Shown here: positions 37,363 to 44,077 of the stretch, piece by piece
Position numbering within the stretch: the stretch's first letter is position 1
Layout of the letters: every line of letters begins with the position of its first letter
Assembly (NCBI GenBank): GCA_030038215.1
Contig: JASHPI010000148.1
Span: 1-44,077 of the forward strand
Source: Vulcanimicrobiota bacterium
GTDB taxonomy: Bacteria > Vulcanimicrobiota > Vulcanimicrobiia > Vulcanimicrobiales > Vulcanimicrobiaceae
DNA: 44,077 nt
Direction: 5' to 3'
The notes under the pieces: generated by a model
Database searches by the model: none
Told to the model about the DNA's origin: nothing
Seen by the model: only the letters and a program-made list of their open reading frames with translations
Position numbers and translations under genes: made by a program

Positions 37363-38472
37363 ATGCAAGTACCGTTTGTCGATCTCAAGGCGCAGCTGAA
37401 CGAGTTACGCGAGGAGGTCATTCCTCGCATCATGACCGTGATCGAAGACTCGAGCTTCATTCTCGGACCCGACGTTGCGACTTTCGAGGAGAACTTTGCG
37501 GCTTACGTAGGCACGCGTTTTTGCGTCGGTGTCGACTCGGGCACCGCAGCCCTTCAGCTGGCATTGACGGCGATGAACGTCGGTCCCGGGGACGAGGTGA
37601 TCGTTCCGGCCAACACGTTCATTGCGTCCGCGGTTGCCGTTTCGGAAGTTGGGGCGCGTCCTGTCTTCGTTGACGTTGATGCAAGCTATTTAATCGATCC
37701 TGCGCTCCTCGACGCGGCGTTGACACCACGCACGAAAGCGATCATGCCGGTCCATCTTTACGGTCAAGCCGTGCCGATGGATCCGATCCTCGCATTTGCG
37801 CGCAAACACGGACTGCGTGTCATCGAGGATGCATGTCAAGCGCATGGCGCGCGCTGGAACGGACGGCGCGTCGGCAGCTTCGGAGATGCCGGCTGCTTCA
37901 GCTTCTACCCGGGGAAGAATCTGGGCGCATATGGTGACGGCGGCGCGGTTGTCACCAACGACGTAACGATTTGCGAGGGCGTCCGGCTGATGCGCGATCT
38001 CGGCCAGCGAAGAAAGTACGAGCATCTCGTGCGGGCCGGCAACAGCCGTCTGGACTCGGTGCAGGCTGCGGTCCTCGACGTCAAGCTGCGCCACCTGGAT
38101 CGATGGAACGATGCGCGCCGCCGTCACGCTAATTCGTATGACGCCAAGCTCAAGCAGATCGGCATTGCGCCGCCATTGCGCTTGCGCGACGAGGGTCACG
38201 TCTATCATCTCTACGTGATCGAGGTGGAGGACCGCTCCGCGGTGCGAGACGTTCTCGCGCAGCGCGGTGTAGCGACCGGCGTCCATTATCCCGTACCGAT
38301 CCATCTTCAACCCGCGTACGCCGACCTCGGCCTGGAACGCGGCTCGTTTCCGCGTACCGAGCGCAGCGCCGACCGCATCCTCTCGCTCCCGATGTTCGCC
38401 GAGCTGACCGAAGGGCAGATCGACGTCGTCGTCGAGGGGATCGAAGCGGCCGCGCATTTGGTACGCGCCTAG
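37363..38472 (+). CDS. DegT/DnrJ/EryC1/StrS sugar aminotransferase
   Basis: 369 residues from ATG 37363 (QVPFVDLKAQ is the usual family start; GTG 37354 is an alternative). It is a fold-type I PLP enzyme that aminates keto-sugar nucleotides. Landmarks: GVDSGTAALQLALTAMNVGP, GDEVIVPANTFIASA, MPVHLYGQAVPMDPI, VIEDACQAHGARW and GCFSFYPGKNLGAYGDGG, with the PLP lysine at Lys185. The end reads TGVHYPVPIHLQPAY. It resembles WbpE/QdtB-type enzymes acting on 3-keto sugars, which suits the dehydrogenase encoded 17 bases downstream. No acetyltransferase follows, unlike the WbpA-E cassette. Confidence 0.94.
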   Translation: MQVPFVDLKAQLNELREEVIPRIMTVIEDSSFILGPDVATFEENFAAYVGTRFCVGVDSGTAALQLALTAMNVGPGDEVIVPANTFIASAVAVSEVGARPVFVDVDASYLIDPALLDAALTPRTKAIMPVHLYGQAVPMDPILAFARKHGLRVIEDACQAHGARWNGRRVGSFGDAGCFSFYPGKNLGAYGDGGAVVTNDVTICEGVRLMRDLGQRRKYEHLVRAGNSRLDSVQAAVLDVKLRHLDRWNDARRRHANSYDAKLKQIGIAPPLRLRDEGHVYHLYVIEVEDRSAVRDVLAQRGVATGVHYPVPIHLQPAYADLGLERGSFPRTERSADRILSLPMFAELTEGQIDVVVEGIEAAAHLVRA

Positions 38473-38489
38473 GCTCCTAACCTTCAGCC

Positions 38490-39512
38490 ATGGAGCGCCA
38501 ACCTCTCACGGTAGCGGTCGTCGGTGCCGGTTACTGGGGTCCGAACCTGCTGCGAAACTTTCATGTCTCGCGCGCATGGACGGTCGCCGGCGTCGTCGAT
38601 AGTGACCGCGCCAGGCTCGAGAATATTGCACGGCTCTACCCGCAGCTTGCGTTGCATTCTGAGATCGACGAGATCCTGGAAGACGATCGAATCGACGCCG
38701 TAGCGATCGCGACCCCGCCTCGGACGCATTACGAGCTCGCTCGGCGAGCCATTGAAGCCGGGAAGCATATCTTGGTCGAGAAGCCATTGACCGAGAGCTA
38801 CCAGGACGCGCTCGATCTGTGCGATCGCGCCGAGCGCCGCGGCGTCCAAGTTATGGCAGACCACACGTTCTTGTATACGGGCGCGGTCGAAAAGCTGCGC
38901 GCGCTGTGCGCCGGCGGCGATCTGGGGCACATCTACTATATCGACGCGGTTCGCGTGAATCTGGGCCTTTTCCAGGAGAGCAACGTCGTCTGGGATTTAG
39001 CGCCGCATGACATCTCGGTGATCAACTACATCCTAGGCGAATGGCCTGCCGTGGTCTCGCTTCAAGCCGGTACCTGCGTTCATGCCGAGACGCCCGACGT
39101 GGCCTTCCTCACGATGTGGTATCCGAGCGGGTGCATAGCCCACATTCACCTGAGCTGGCTCTCGCCGGTCAAGGTCCGGCGCACCATGATTTCCGGCAGC
39201 CGTAAGATGGCGGTGTGGGACGACGTCGATCCAACTCAGAAAATCTACATCTATGACAAGAGCGTGGTGCTCGATCCGAGCAGTACCACGCTTGCGCAGC
39301 AGATGGTGTCGTATCGGCTTGGCGACCTCAACGTTCCATTGATCGACAGTCGGGAAGCGCTGGCGAAGTTGGTGGACGAGTTTGCGGCCACGATTCGAGG
39401 AGAAGTCGCCACGCGCTCGAGCGGGCGTTTTGGCGCGGGCGTCGTGCGAGTCATCGAAGCCGCATTGCGCTCGGCCGAACGCGAGGGCGCGAAGGAACAG
39501 GTGGGCGATTGA
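38490..39512 (+). CDS. Gfo/Idh/MocA-family sugar dehydrogenase
   Basis: 340 residues. N-terminal NAD(P) fold VAVVGAGYWGPNLLRNFH (8-25), IATPPRTHYELARRAIEAGK (73-92), and the EKPL box (97-100). The substrate domain has VVWDLAPHDISVINYILGEW, with the conserved His in the APHD motif. This sequence type, beside a DegT aminotransferase, oxidises C-3 of UDP-GlcNAc or UDP-GlcNAcA to the keto sugar that is then aminated. Its TGA overlaps the TTG start of the next gene (TTGA). The exact NDP-sugar is inference. Confidence 0.93.
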   Translation: MERQPLTVAVVGAGYWGPNLLRNFHVSRAWTVAGVVDSDRARLENIARLYPQLALHSEIDEILEDDRIDAVAIATPPRTHYELARRAIEAGKHILVEKPLTESYQDALDLCDRAERRGVQVMADHTFLYTGAVEKLRALCAGGDLGHIYYIDAVRVNLGLFQESNVVWDLAPHDISVINYILGEWPAVVSLQAGTCVHAETPDVAFLTMWYPSGCIAHIHLSWLSPVKVRRTMISGSRKMAVWDDVDPTQKIYIYDKSVVLDPSSTTLAQQMVSYRLGDLNVPLIDSREALAKLVDEFAATIRGEVATRSSGRFGAGVVRVIEAALRSAEREGAKEQVGD

Positions 39513-40498
39513 AGATTTCCTTGATCGTGGCGACGCTCAACGAGATCCGAAGGCTTCCGCGTCTGGTTGATAGCATCACCAGCCAAACCTATCCGCGCGA
39601 GTTGGTCGAGATCATCATCGCCGACGGCGGCTCTACCGACGGGACGGCCGAATATGCCGAATCGGCAGGCTGCATCGTCGTCCACAACCCGCACCGCCGT
39701 GCCGAGCCCGGGATCGTCGTGGGCTGCGCCGTGGCGACCGGCGACCTCGTAGCCAGCTTGGCCGCCGACACCGTTTTTCATGACCGCGACTTTATCGCGA
39801 AGATGGTCGCTCCGTTTGCCGATCCCAACGTCTACGTATCCGTCGCCAGGGTCGTCAGCACGCAAGAGGATTGTTTGGCGACCCGTTACATCAACGAGTT
39901 TACCGATCCGTTCAATCATTTTCTCTATGGCGACGCGGCTTCGCTCGCCACGTTTGACTTCGCGTACAAAACTAAGCGCGCCACGCCGGGGTACGTGGTC
40001 TACGATTTTCCGCTCGACGCACCGCCGCTAGTCGCCTTCGCGCAGGGGACGACGCTGCGCGCCGGGTTCGCCCGCCGGACGGGCACCGAAGAAGACGACA
40101 TCCTCCCGGTGATGGACGTTCTGCGCGAGGGCCGCGAAATCGCTTGCGTTCCCAGTGCACGCATCGAGCATCACACCGTTGCCAGCTTAGGCGACTTCGT
40201 GCAAAAGTTCGGTCCGCGCATTGCAAAGCGGCTGGAGGACCGCAGCCAGCCGCTTTGGCAGCGCGCGGCCTTCTGGACGAAGCAGCGTAAGGTGCGCGCC
40301 TATCTCTGGCCGTTTTACGCCGTCAGCGTGGTCGGCCCCATCTTAACGGCTCTCTACGGGTTGGCTCGCGACCGGCGCGCGATCTGGCTCTACCATCCGG
40401 TGATTACCTTCGCGCTGGGCATCGAGTTTTGGCGTCGTGCCGTGCCGTACGCATGGTCGCTCGCGCTCTGCCGCCTGCGCGGCGAGGCCGGACGCTGA
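39509..40498 (+). CDS. GT2 glycosyltransferase with C-terminal membrane helices
   Basis: 329 residues from TTG 39509. N-terminal GT2 start ISLIVATLNEIRRLPRLVDS (3-22), then IIADGGSTDGTAEYA (36-50) and GDLVASLAADTVFHDRDF. The last holds AAD where the usual metal-binding motif is DxD, so catalysis may rely on Asp87 alone or on a changed metal site. A basic/aromatic stretch (QKFGPRIAKRLEDRSQPLWQ) precedes two C-terminal hydrophobic helices (about 270-320). It probably adds the amino sugar to a lipid-linked chain at the inner membrane. Coupled to the dehydrogenase upstream and epimerase downstream. Confidence 0.88.
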   Translation: MKISLIVATLNEIRRLPRLVDSITSQTYPRELVEIIIADGGSTDGTAEYAESAGCIVVHNPHRRAEPGIVVGCAVATGDLVASLAADTVFHDRDFIAKMVAPFADPNVYVSVARVVSTQEDCLATRYINEFTDPFNHFLYGDAASLATFDFAYKTKRATPGYVVYDFPLDAPPLVAFAQGTTLRAGFARRTGTEEDDILPVMDVLREGREIACVPSARIEHHTVASLGDFVQKFGPRIAKRLEDRSQPLWQRAAFWTKQRKVRAYLWPFYAVSVVGPILTALYGLARDRRAIWLYHPVITFALGIEFWRRAVPYAWSLALCRLRGEAGR

Positions 40499-41493
40499 TG
40501 GCAAGGTCGGTTCTCGTAACCGGCGGCGCCGGCTTCATCGGCTCGCACATCGTCGCCGATCTTCTGCGCGCCGGCTACCGAGTTACGGTGTTCGACAACT
40601 TCTCGAGCGGTTTGCGCGAGAATCTGGCTGCTTTGAATGGCGACGTCGAGATCGTCGAGGGCGACATTCTCGACGCCGCCGGACTGAACGCGGCAGCGCG
40701 TGGTAAGGACGTCGTTTCGCATCAGGCAGCACAGCTGGAGATTACCAAGGCCATGGAGGATCCGCTGGGAGACCTGCACACCAATCTCGTCGGGACGATC
40801 AACGTCTTGCAAGCCGCGCGTTTGGGCGGCGTGGAGCGCGTCGTCAACGCCTCCTCGGCGTGCATCTACGGCCAGGCTGTCGAGCCGCCCAGCGACGAAG
40901 ACCGCCATCCGCACGATCCCAACTGGTCGTACGGCGCCAGCAAGCTGGCAGCTGAGAAGTACGCGCAGATCTTCTCCAACGATTACGGCATCGCCGTTCA
41001 CTCGTTGCGTTACGGCATTACCTATGGTCCGCGAGAGTGGTACGGCCGCGTCTTGACGATCTTTCTCAAACGCCTGCTGGACGGTAAACCGCCGGTCATT
41101 TTCGGCGCGGGCGAGCAGCTGCGTGACTTTGTTTACGTCGACGACGTGGTCCGTCTGCACCGCGCGTGCATCGAGAGCGGCCTGAGCGGTGCGCAGTCGT
41201 TCAACGGCGGCACCGGAATCGCGACGTCCATTGCGGACCTGGCGTCGCTGGCCTGCGAAGTGACCGGCACTGCGGTCGCGCCGATCGCCGAAAATGTCGC
41301 ACCGGGCGAGAGATCCGAGCTCGTCGACGGTCGTATGCGATTGCCGTCGGAGCTGAACGTGATGCACCTCTCCACCGCCAAAGCAGAGCGCTTGCTGGGA
41401 ATCGCTCCGACGGTTTCGCTGCGCGACGGCTTACGGCGCGAGTGGGAATGGCTGCTCGAGCATCCCGACCGCTGGACGACGATGAGCTACTAG
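40498..41493 (+). CDS. NAD-dependent NDP-sugar epimerase/dehydratase (extended SDR)
   Basis: 331 residues; the ATG shares one base with the upstream TGA (TGATG). The Rossmann start is VLVTGGAGFIGSHIVADLL (5-23). The catalytic Ser region is VVNASSACIYG (115-125; the Thr/Ser of the triad is in SSA) with Y145-x-x-x-K149 in SYGASKLAAEKYA. The C-terminal part has GAGEQLRDFVYVDDVVRLH and FNGGTGIATSIADLA. GalE-like architecture; it would convert UDP-glucose, GlcNAc or an acid derivative for the glycan. It ends tail-to-tail with the ATP-grasp gene (four-base overlap). Confidence 0.93.
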   Translation: MARSVLVTGGAGFIGSHIVADLLRAGYRVTVFDNFSSGLRENLAALNGDVEIVEGDILDAAGLNAAARGKDVVSHQAAQLEITKAMEDPLGDLHTNLVGTINVLQAARLGGVERVVNASSACIYGQAVEPPSDEDRHPHDPNWSYGASKLAAEKYAQIFSNDYGIAVHSLRYGITYGPREWYGRVLTIFLKRLLDGKPPVIFGAGEQLRDFVYVDDVVRLHRACIESGLSGAQSFNGGTGIATSIADLASLACEVTGTAVAPIAENVAPGERSELVDGRMRLPSELNVMHLSTAKAERLLGIAPTVSLRDGLRREWEWLLEHPDRWTTMSY

Positions 41494-42512
41494 GCGGAGG
41501 CGCGCGCCCCCATGGACGAGCCCTGGCGCAGGCCTCCATCGCTCTCTTCGAAGATCTCGCTCCAGTAGCGCATCATGACGACGCCGGCGCGATGGGCGCC
41601 GATGAGATCCGGTATCGGCTTGCCTTCGATCGAATCCAGCAGCAACGAGGCGAAGTTGATGCCGGCCGCGGTCGTAAGTGCGAGCGTTCCGGAGAAACGC
41701 GGATTCATCTCGATGATTGAGAAGCCTCCGTCGTCTGCGAGCATGCCTTGAACGTTGGCTGGTCCGCTCAACTGCGTCCTCTCGACGACGGTGCGAACGA
41801 TCCGCTCGATAGCCGGATGGTGGTAGGTGCGCCCCTTCACCGAAACGCCCGCCTTCACCGATATGCGTTCGCGCGGTACGGCGGCGACGACGCGCCCCGG
41901 CGCCGCGGCAAAACAGTCGACGGTGAACTCGGAACCCTCGACCGCTTCTTGCACGATCAAATCGCGGCGCCCGCGCGCCGCCTCATGCAGGGAGTGCGCG
42001 CTCTCGAACCGAGCCGTGCCGACGGATCCCGAACCGCGGCGCGGTTTCAGGTAGACCGGAAAACGATCGATCCAAAGGTCGGGCGAATAGACATGCGTCG
42101 CGGGCCCGGGAATGCCGATCTCGCGCAGGAAGCGAGAGAACTCGAGCTTGTCGCCCGCGCGGACGACGATCTCGCGCGCCGGCAGTGCCAATCGGCAGCC
42201 GATCGATTCGAAACGGTCGCGGGCGTCGTCGAGGGGCAGAAACTCGCTCTCGACGATGATGGGCACGAGCAAGTCGATCTCGAACCGGCGCGCCGCCTCG
42301 AGGCATCGTGGCGCAAAATCGGCGGCACTTGCCGCCGGAAGCTGGACGAACTCGTCAACGAACGCCCTGGTGGCGTTGAGCGGATCCATATCGCCGACGG
42401 CGATGAACGAAGCGCGGCCGTCTTCGCGCAAGGCCTTGATCAGCGACTGGGCGGTGACCGTTCCGCCGGCCGTGATCATGATGCGCAACGCGCGCGCTGG
42501 GCTACTGGGCAT
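41490..42512 (-). CDS. ATP-grasp ligase (carbamoyl-phosphate synthase-like fold)
   Basis: 340 residues. Pre-ATP-grasp Rossmann part IMITAGGTVTAQSLIKALRE (11-30) and PLNATRAFVDEFVQLP. The grasp domain has VYLKPRRGSGSVGTARF (P-loop-like), DLIVQEAVEGSEFTVDCFAA, and the metal box GGFSIIEMNPRFSGTLALTT (Glu and Asn ligands). The family joins a carboxylate to an amine or similar with ATP. Homologues occur in surface polysaccharide and peptide pathways, but the substrate is not readable. A shorter start at Met12 is possible. The 5' end overlaps the small lipoprotein gene by 11 bases, so they form a pair. Confidence 0.85.
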   Translation of the reverse strand: MPSSPARALRIMITAGGTVTAQSLIKALREDGRASFIAVGDMDPLNATRAFVDEFVQLPAASAADFAPRCLEAARRFEIDLLVPIIVESEFLPLDDARDRFESIGCRLALPAREIVVRAGDKLEFSRFLREIGIPGPATHVYSPDLWIDRFPVYLKPRRGSGSVGTARFESAHSLHEAARGRRDLIVQEAVEGSEFTVDCFAAAPGRVVAAVPRERISVKAGVSVKGRTYHHPAIERIVRTVVERTQLSGPANVQGMLADDGGFSIIEMNPRFSGTLALTTAAGINFASLLLDSIEGKPIPDLIGAHRAGVVMMRYWSEIFEESDGGLRQGSSMGARASA

Positions 42513-42774
42513 CGTGCGGCATCCAATGCAGTTTCAGGTCCTGCGGTTGAATCGGACCGGGGTGACGAAAGATGTAGAAGCGGCTATCCGGGCCCACGTA
42601 GACGGTGTCCTTTGTCAGCGGATCTTGGCCGTAGAAAACGATCGCGCCGGTCTGCTTATCGAGTACGGCTCGCCAGTTATATCCCGTCGGCAGATGCGTG
42701 TAATCGTAGTCGCGATGCTGACCGCAACTCGCGATCGCGAGCATCGCGGCGGCGACAAAGATCCGTTTCACCAA
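42502..42774 (-). CDS. Small lipoprotein of about 90 residues
   Basis: MVKRIFVAAAMLAIASCGQH is a signal peptide with lipobox (IASC). The mature chain of about 70 residues has alternating aromatic/polar strands (YTHLPTGYNWRAVLDKQTGA, IVFYGQDPLTKDTVYVGPDS) that suggest a small beta-sheet domain. The start is TTG 42774 or GTG 42771; neither has a good ribosome binding site. It overlaps the downstream ATP-grasp gene by 11 bases. No family is recognised. Confidence 0.72.
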   Translation of the reverse strand: MVKRIFVAAAMLAIASCGQHRDYDYTHLPTGYNWRAVLDKQTGAIVFYGQDPLTKDTVYVGPDSRFYIFRHPGPIQPQDLKLHWMPHDAQ

Positions 42775-42793
42775 GGCTGGGCACCGCGCAGAG

Positions 42794-43270
42794 TCAGTAT
42801 GCTCGAACGTTCCTCAGTCCAGCCGCCCTGAAAGCGGCGACGATCGACGTCGTATCGGCGCCCGAGTCGGGATAAACCACGACCGCGCGCCCCTCGGCGA
42901 CAGCCTGGTCGAAGTTGTCGACTTCATCGAGCGGGATTGCAAAGTTGACGAGGTAGCGCTTCGCGCTGCCCTCGTGGTGCTGGAAGTCGCCCAGCGTCGC
43001 CTGCCTTCCGCCGATTCCAGGAACCGACGTGCCCCCCGAGTCGCCCATGATGCCCACGCCGTGCGTGAGGTCCTCGGAATATTGGGCCTCTTCGCGTTCC
43101 ATGTCGTTGACGAGGTCGAGAAACTCGAGCGGCGAGTCCACGGTATCGTCGGGTGCCGCCGTGCTTACGACTTTGACCTTGCTCAGATCGATCTGCTGGG
43201 AGGAAAGCGCGCTCTCGAGCGCCTTGGGATCCGATTGGGGAAAGATGCCGACGACCAAACGATCAGCCAC
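42794..43270 (-). CDS. Conserved-looking protein of unknown function
   Basis: 158 residues from GTG 43270, with GAGGAG six bases upstream. No signal peptide or membrane helix. It begins RLVVGIFPQSDPKALESALS and ends with a second alpha/beta unit (KRYLVNFAIPLDEVDNFDQA, then AVVVYPDSGADTTSIVAAFR). The repeated strand-helix layout with VGIF and VVVYP strands recalls small general-stress (17M-like) or ferredoxin-like domains. The middle is Gly-rich (GVGIMGDSGGTSVPGIGG) and probably a loop. It is 13 bases from the aminotransferase gene upstream, so co-transcription is likely. Function is not assigned. Confidence 0.75.
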   Translation of the reverse strand: MADRLVVGIFPQSDPKALESALSSQQIDLSKVKVVSTAAPDDTVDSPLEFLDLVNDMEREEAQYSEDLTHGVGIMGDSGGTSVPGIGGRQATLGDFQHHEGSAKRYLVNFAIPLDEVDNFDQAVAEGRAVVVYPDSGADTTSIVAAFRAAGLRNVRAY

Positions 43271-43283
43271 GCGCGCGTCTCCT

Positions 43284-44077
43284 CTAACGTAGGTAGGTTC
43301 TTATGGCGTGGCCGAGCCGTTCGACGCCCAGGCCGATATTCTTCTCCGACGCATTCGAGAAGTTCAGCCGCATGCCGTCGTGCACGTCACGACCCGGATA
43401 GAAGTTGACGCCGGGCACGAAGACGACTTTCGACTGGGCCGAAATGACGAGCAGCTCGGTCGTATCGACCCCCGGCACCGTGACCCAGAGAAACATCCCG
43501 CCGCTAGGCCGAGTGAAGCGCACCCCTTCGGGCATGTGGTCGGCCAGCGCTTCGCCCATGACGTCGCGACGCCGAGCGTAGGTCTGAGCGATGCGTCGAA
43601 CGTGGGCATCGAACTTCTCGCCGTCGCTCGCGTATTCGTGGAAGATGTACTGGGCCAGCGTCCCGCTATGCAGGTCTGCGCCCTGTTTGGCCAGCACGAT
43701 CTTTTCGCGAATCTCGGCATCGCCGATGACGAGCCACGCGACGCGCATTCCCGGCGCCATGATCTTGCTGCCCGTCCCGGAGTAGATAATCGCTCCGCTC
43801 GTCGGATAGGTAATCAACGCCGGCAGATCGTTGCCCTCGAAGCGCAGCTCGCCGTACGGATCGTCTTCGACGATCGGCAGATCGAAGCTCTCGCAGATGC
43901 GCACGACGCTTTCGCGGCGGGCGCGCGAAAGCGTCCGTCCCGTCGGGTTTGCGAAGTTCGGCACGAGGTAGAGAAACTTCGGAAAGGGATCCGCGTGATC
44001 GAGCACGCGCTCGAGCGATTCGGGAATCAGACCCTCCTCGTCGGTGTCGACCGTGAGATAACGGGCCTGGTAGGCGT
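43284..44077 (-). CDS. Class I/II PLP aminotransferase, C-terminal part (runs off right edge)
   Basis: The last 264 codons are visible; the N-terminus is outside. Fold-type I aminotransferase: YLVPNFANPTGRTLSRARRE (NPTG motif), LPIVEDDPYGELRFEG (the Asp/Tyr that bind PLP), SGTGSKIMAPGMRVAWLVIG (Lys is the PLP Schiff-base residue, Arg the phosphate ligand), GGMFLWVTVPG and HDGMRLNFSNA (Arg binds the substrate carboxylate). This pattern is that of 2-aminoadipate/aromatic aminotransferases (LysN/ARO8/MocR C-domain group). Whether a GntR DNA-binding domain precedes it cannot be seen. Stop at 43284. Confidence 0.92.
   Translation of the reverse strand, partial: AYQARYLTVDTDEEGLIPESLERVLDHADPFPKFLYLVPNFANPTGRTLSRARRESVVRICESFDLPIVEDDPYGELRFEGNDLPALITYPTSGAIIYSGTGSKIMAPGMRVAWLVIGDAEIREKIVLAKQGADLHSGTLAQYIFHEYASDGEKFDAHVRRIAQTYARRRDVMGEALADHMPEGVRFTRPSGGMFLWVTVPGVDTTELLVISAQSKVVFVPGVNFYPGRDVHDGMRLNFSNASEKNIGLGVERLGHAIRTYLR

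Overview
The window is a densely packed, GC-rich bacterial chromosome segment from a cell with two membranes. The evidence for an outer membrane is an LptD/OstA-like barrel protein, many lipobox proteins, a SurA/PrsA-type foldase lipoprotein and a family 9 (heptosyltransferase-type) glycosyltransferase. The mix of GloVer-repeat and propeller lipoproteins, frequent GTG/TTG starts and 4-base stop/start overlaps would suit an uncultured soil lineage such as Candidatus Eremiobacterota (WPS-2). That placement is inference; no rRNA or tRNA was seen.

Positions 1-6200 look like a plastic, accessory region. Genes stand alone on both strands: a truncated GloVer-repeat protein, a small basic protein, two lipoproteins, an alpha/beta-hydrolase lipoprotein, an exported patatin, a propeller lipoprotein, a decayed reading frame (about 2808-3205) and a truncated CHC2 zinc-finger primase that is probably the remnant of a mobile element.

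Positions 6203-19000 are a long minus-strand run. In transcription order: bactoprenol-linked GT2, O-antigen ligase/polymerase-like protein, GT-C mannosyltransferase-like protein, DUF2079 protein, mfd, CHASE3-PP2C phosphatase, RsbW-like kinase, parvulin foldase, a shortened TP-methylase-MazG fusion, and a Kal-like ammonia lyase. Most junctions overlap or are a few bases apart. The one clear break is a 112-bp gap with two strong hairpins between the RsbW-like gene and the foldase.

Positions 19081-22498 hold a lipoprotein gene facing an outer-membrane pair (LptD-like barrel plus a CBM20-like domain protein). Positions 22566-34522 are a plus-strand run: deoB, a polyprenyl-phosphate sugar-1-phosphate transferase, murJ, GT2, GT9, then two giant AftD-like (DUF3367-like) membrane proteins flanking a small membrane protein. 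Positions 34443-37270 (minus) encode an exported phosphoesterase and an MBL-fold enzyme resembling the CMP-Neu5Ac hydroxylase family. Positions 37363-41493 (plus) encode a sugar aminotransferase, a Gfo/Idh/MocA dehydrogenase, a GT2 and an NDP-sugar epimerase. Positions 41490-44077 (minus) encode an ATP-grasp enzyme, a small lipoprotein, an unknown protein and a class I aminotransferase cut by the window edge.

Taken together, about 14-41.5 kb reads as a cell-surface glycan locus. It has lipid-linked initiation (PGT), activated-sugar synthesis, a flippase (murJ), cytoplasmic and periplasmic (GT-C) glycosyltransferases, a ligase/polymerase and outer-membrane parts. The most unusual element is the pair of AftD-like GT-C proteins, a type best known from mycobacterial arabinan synthesis, here in a diderm with no mycobacterial context.
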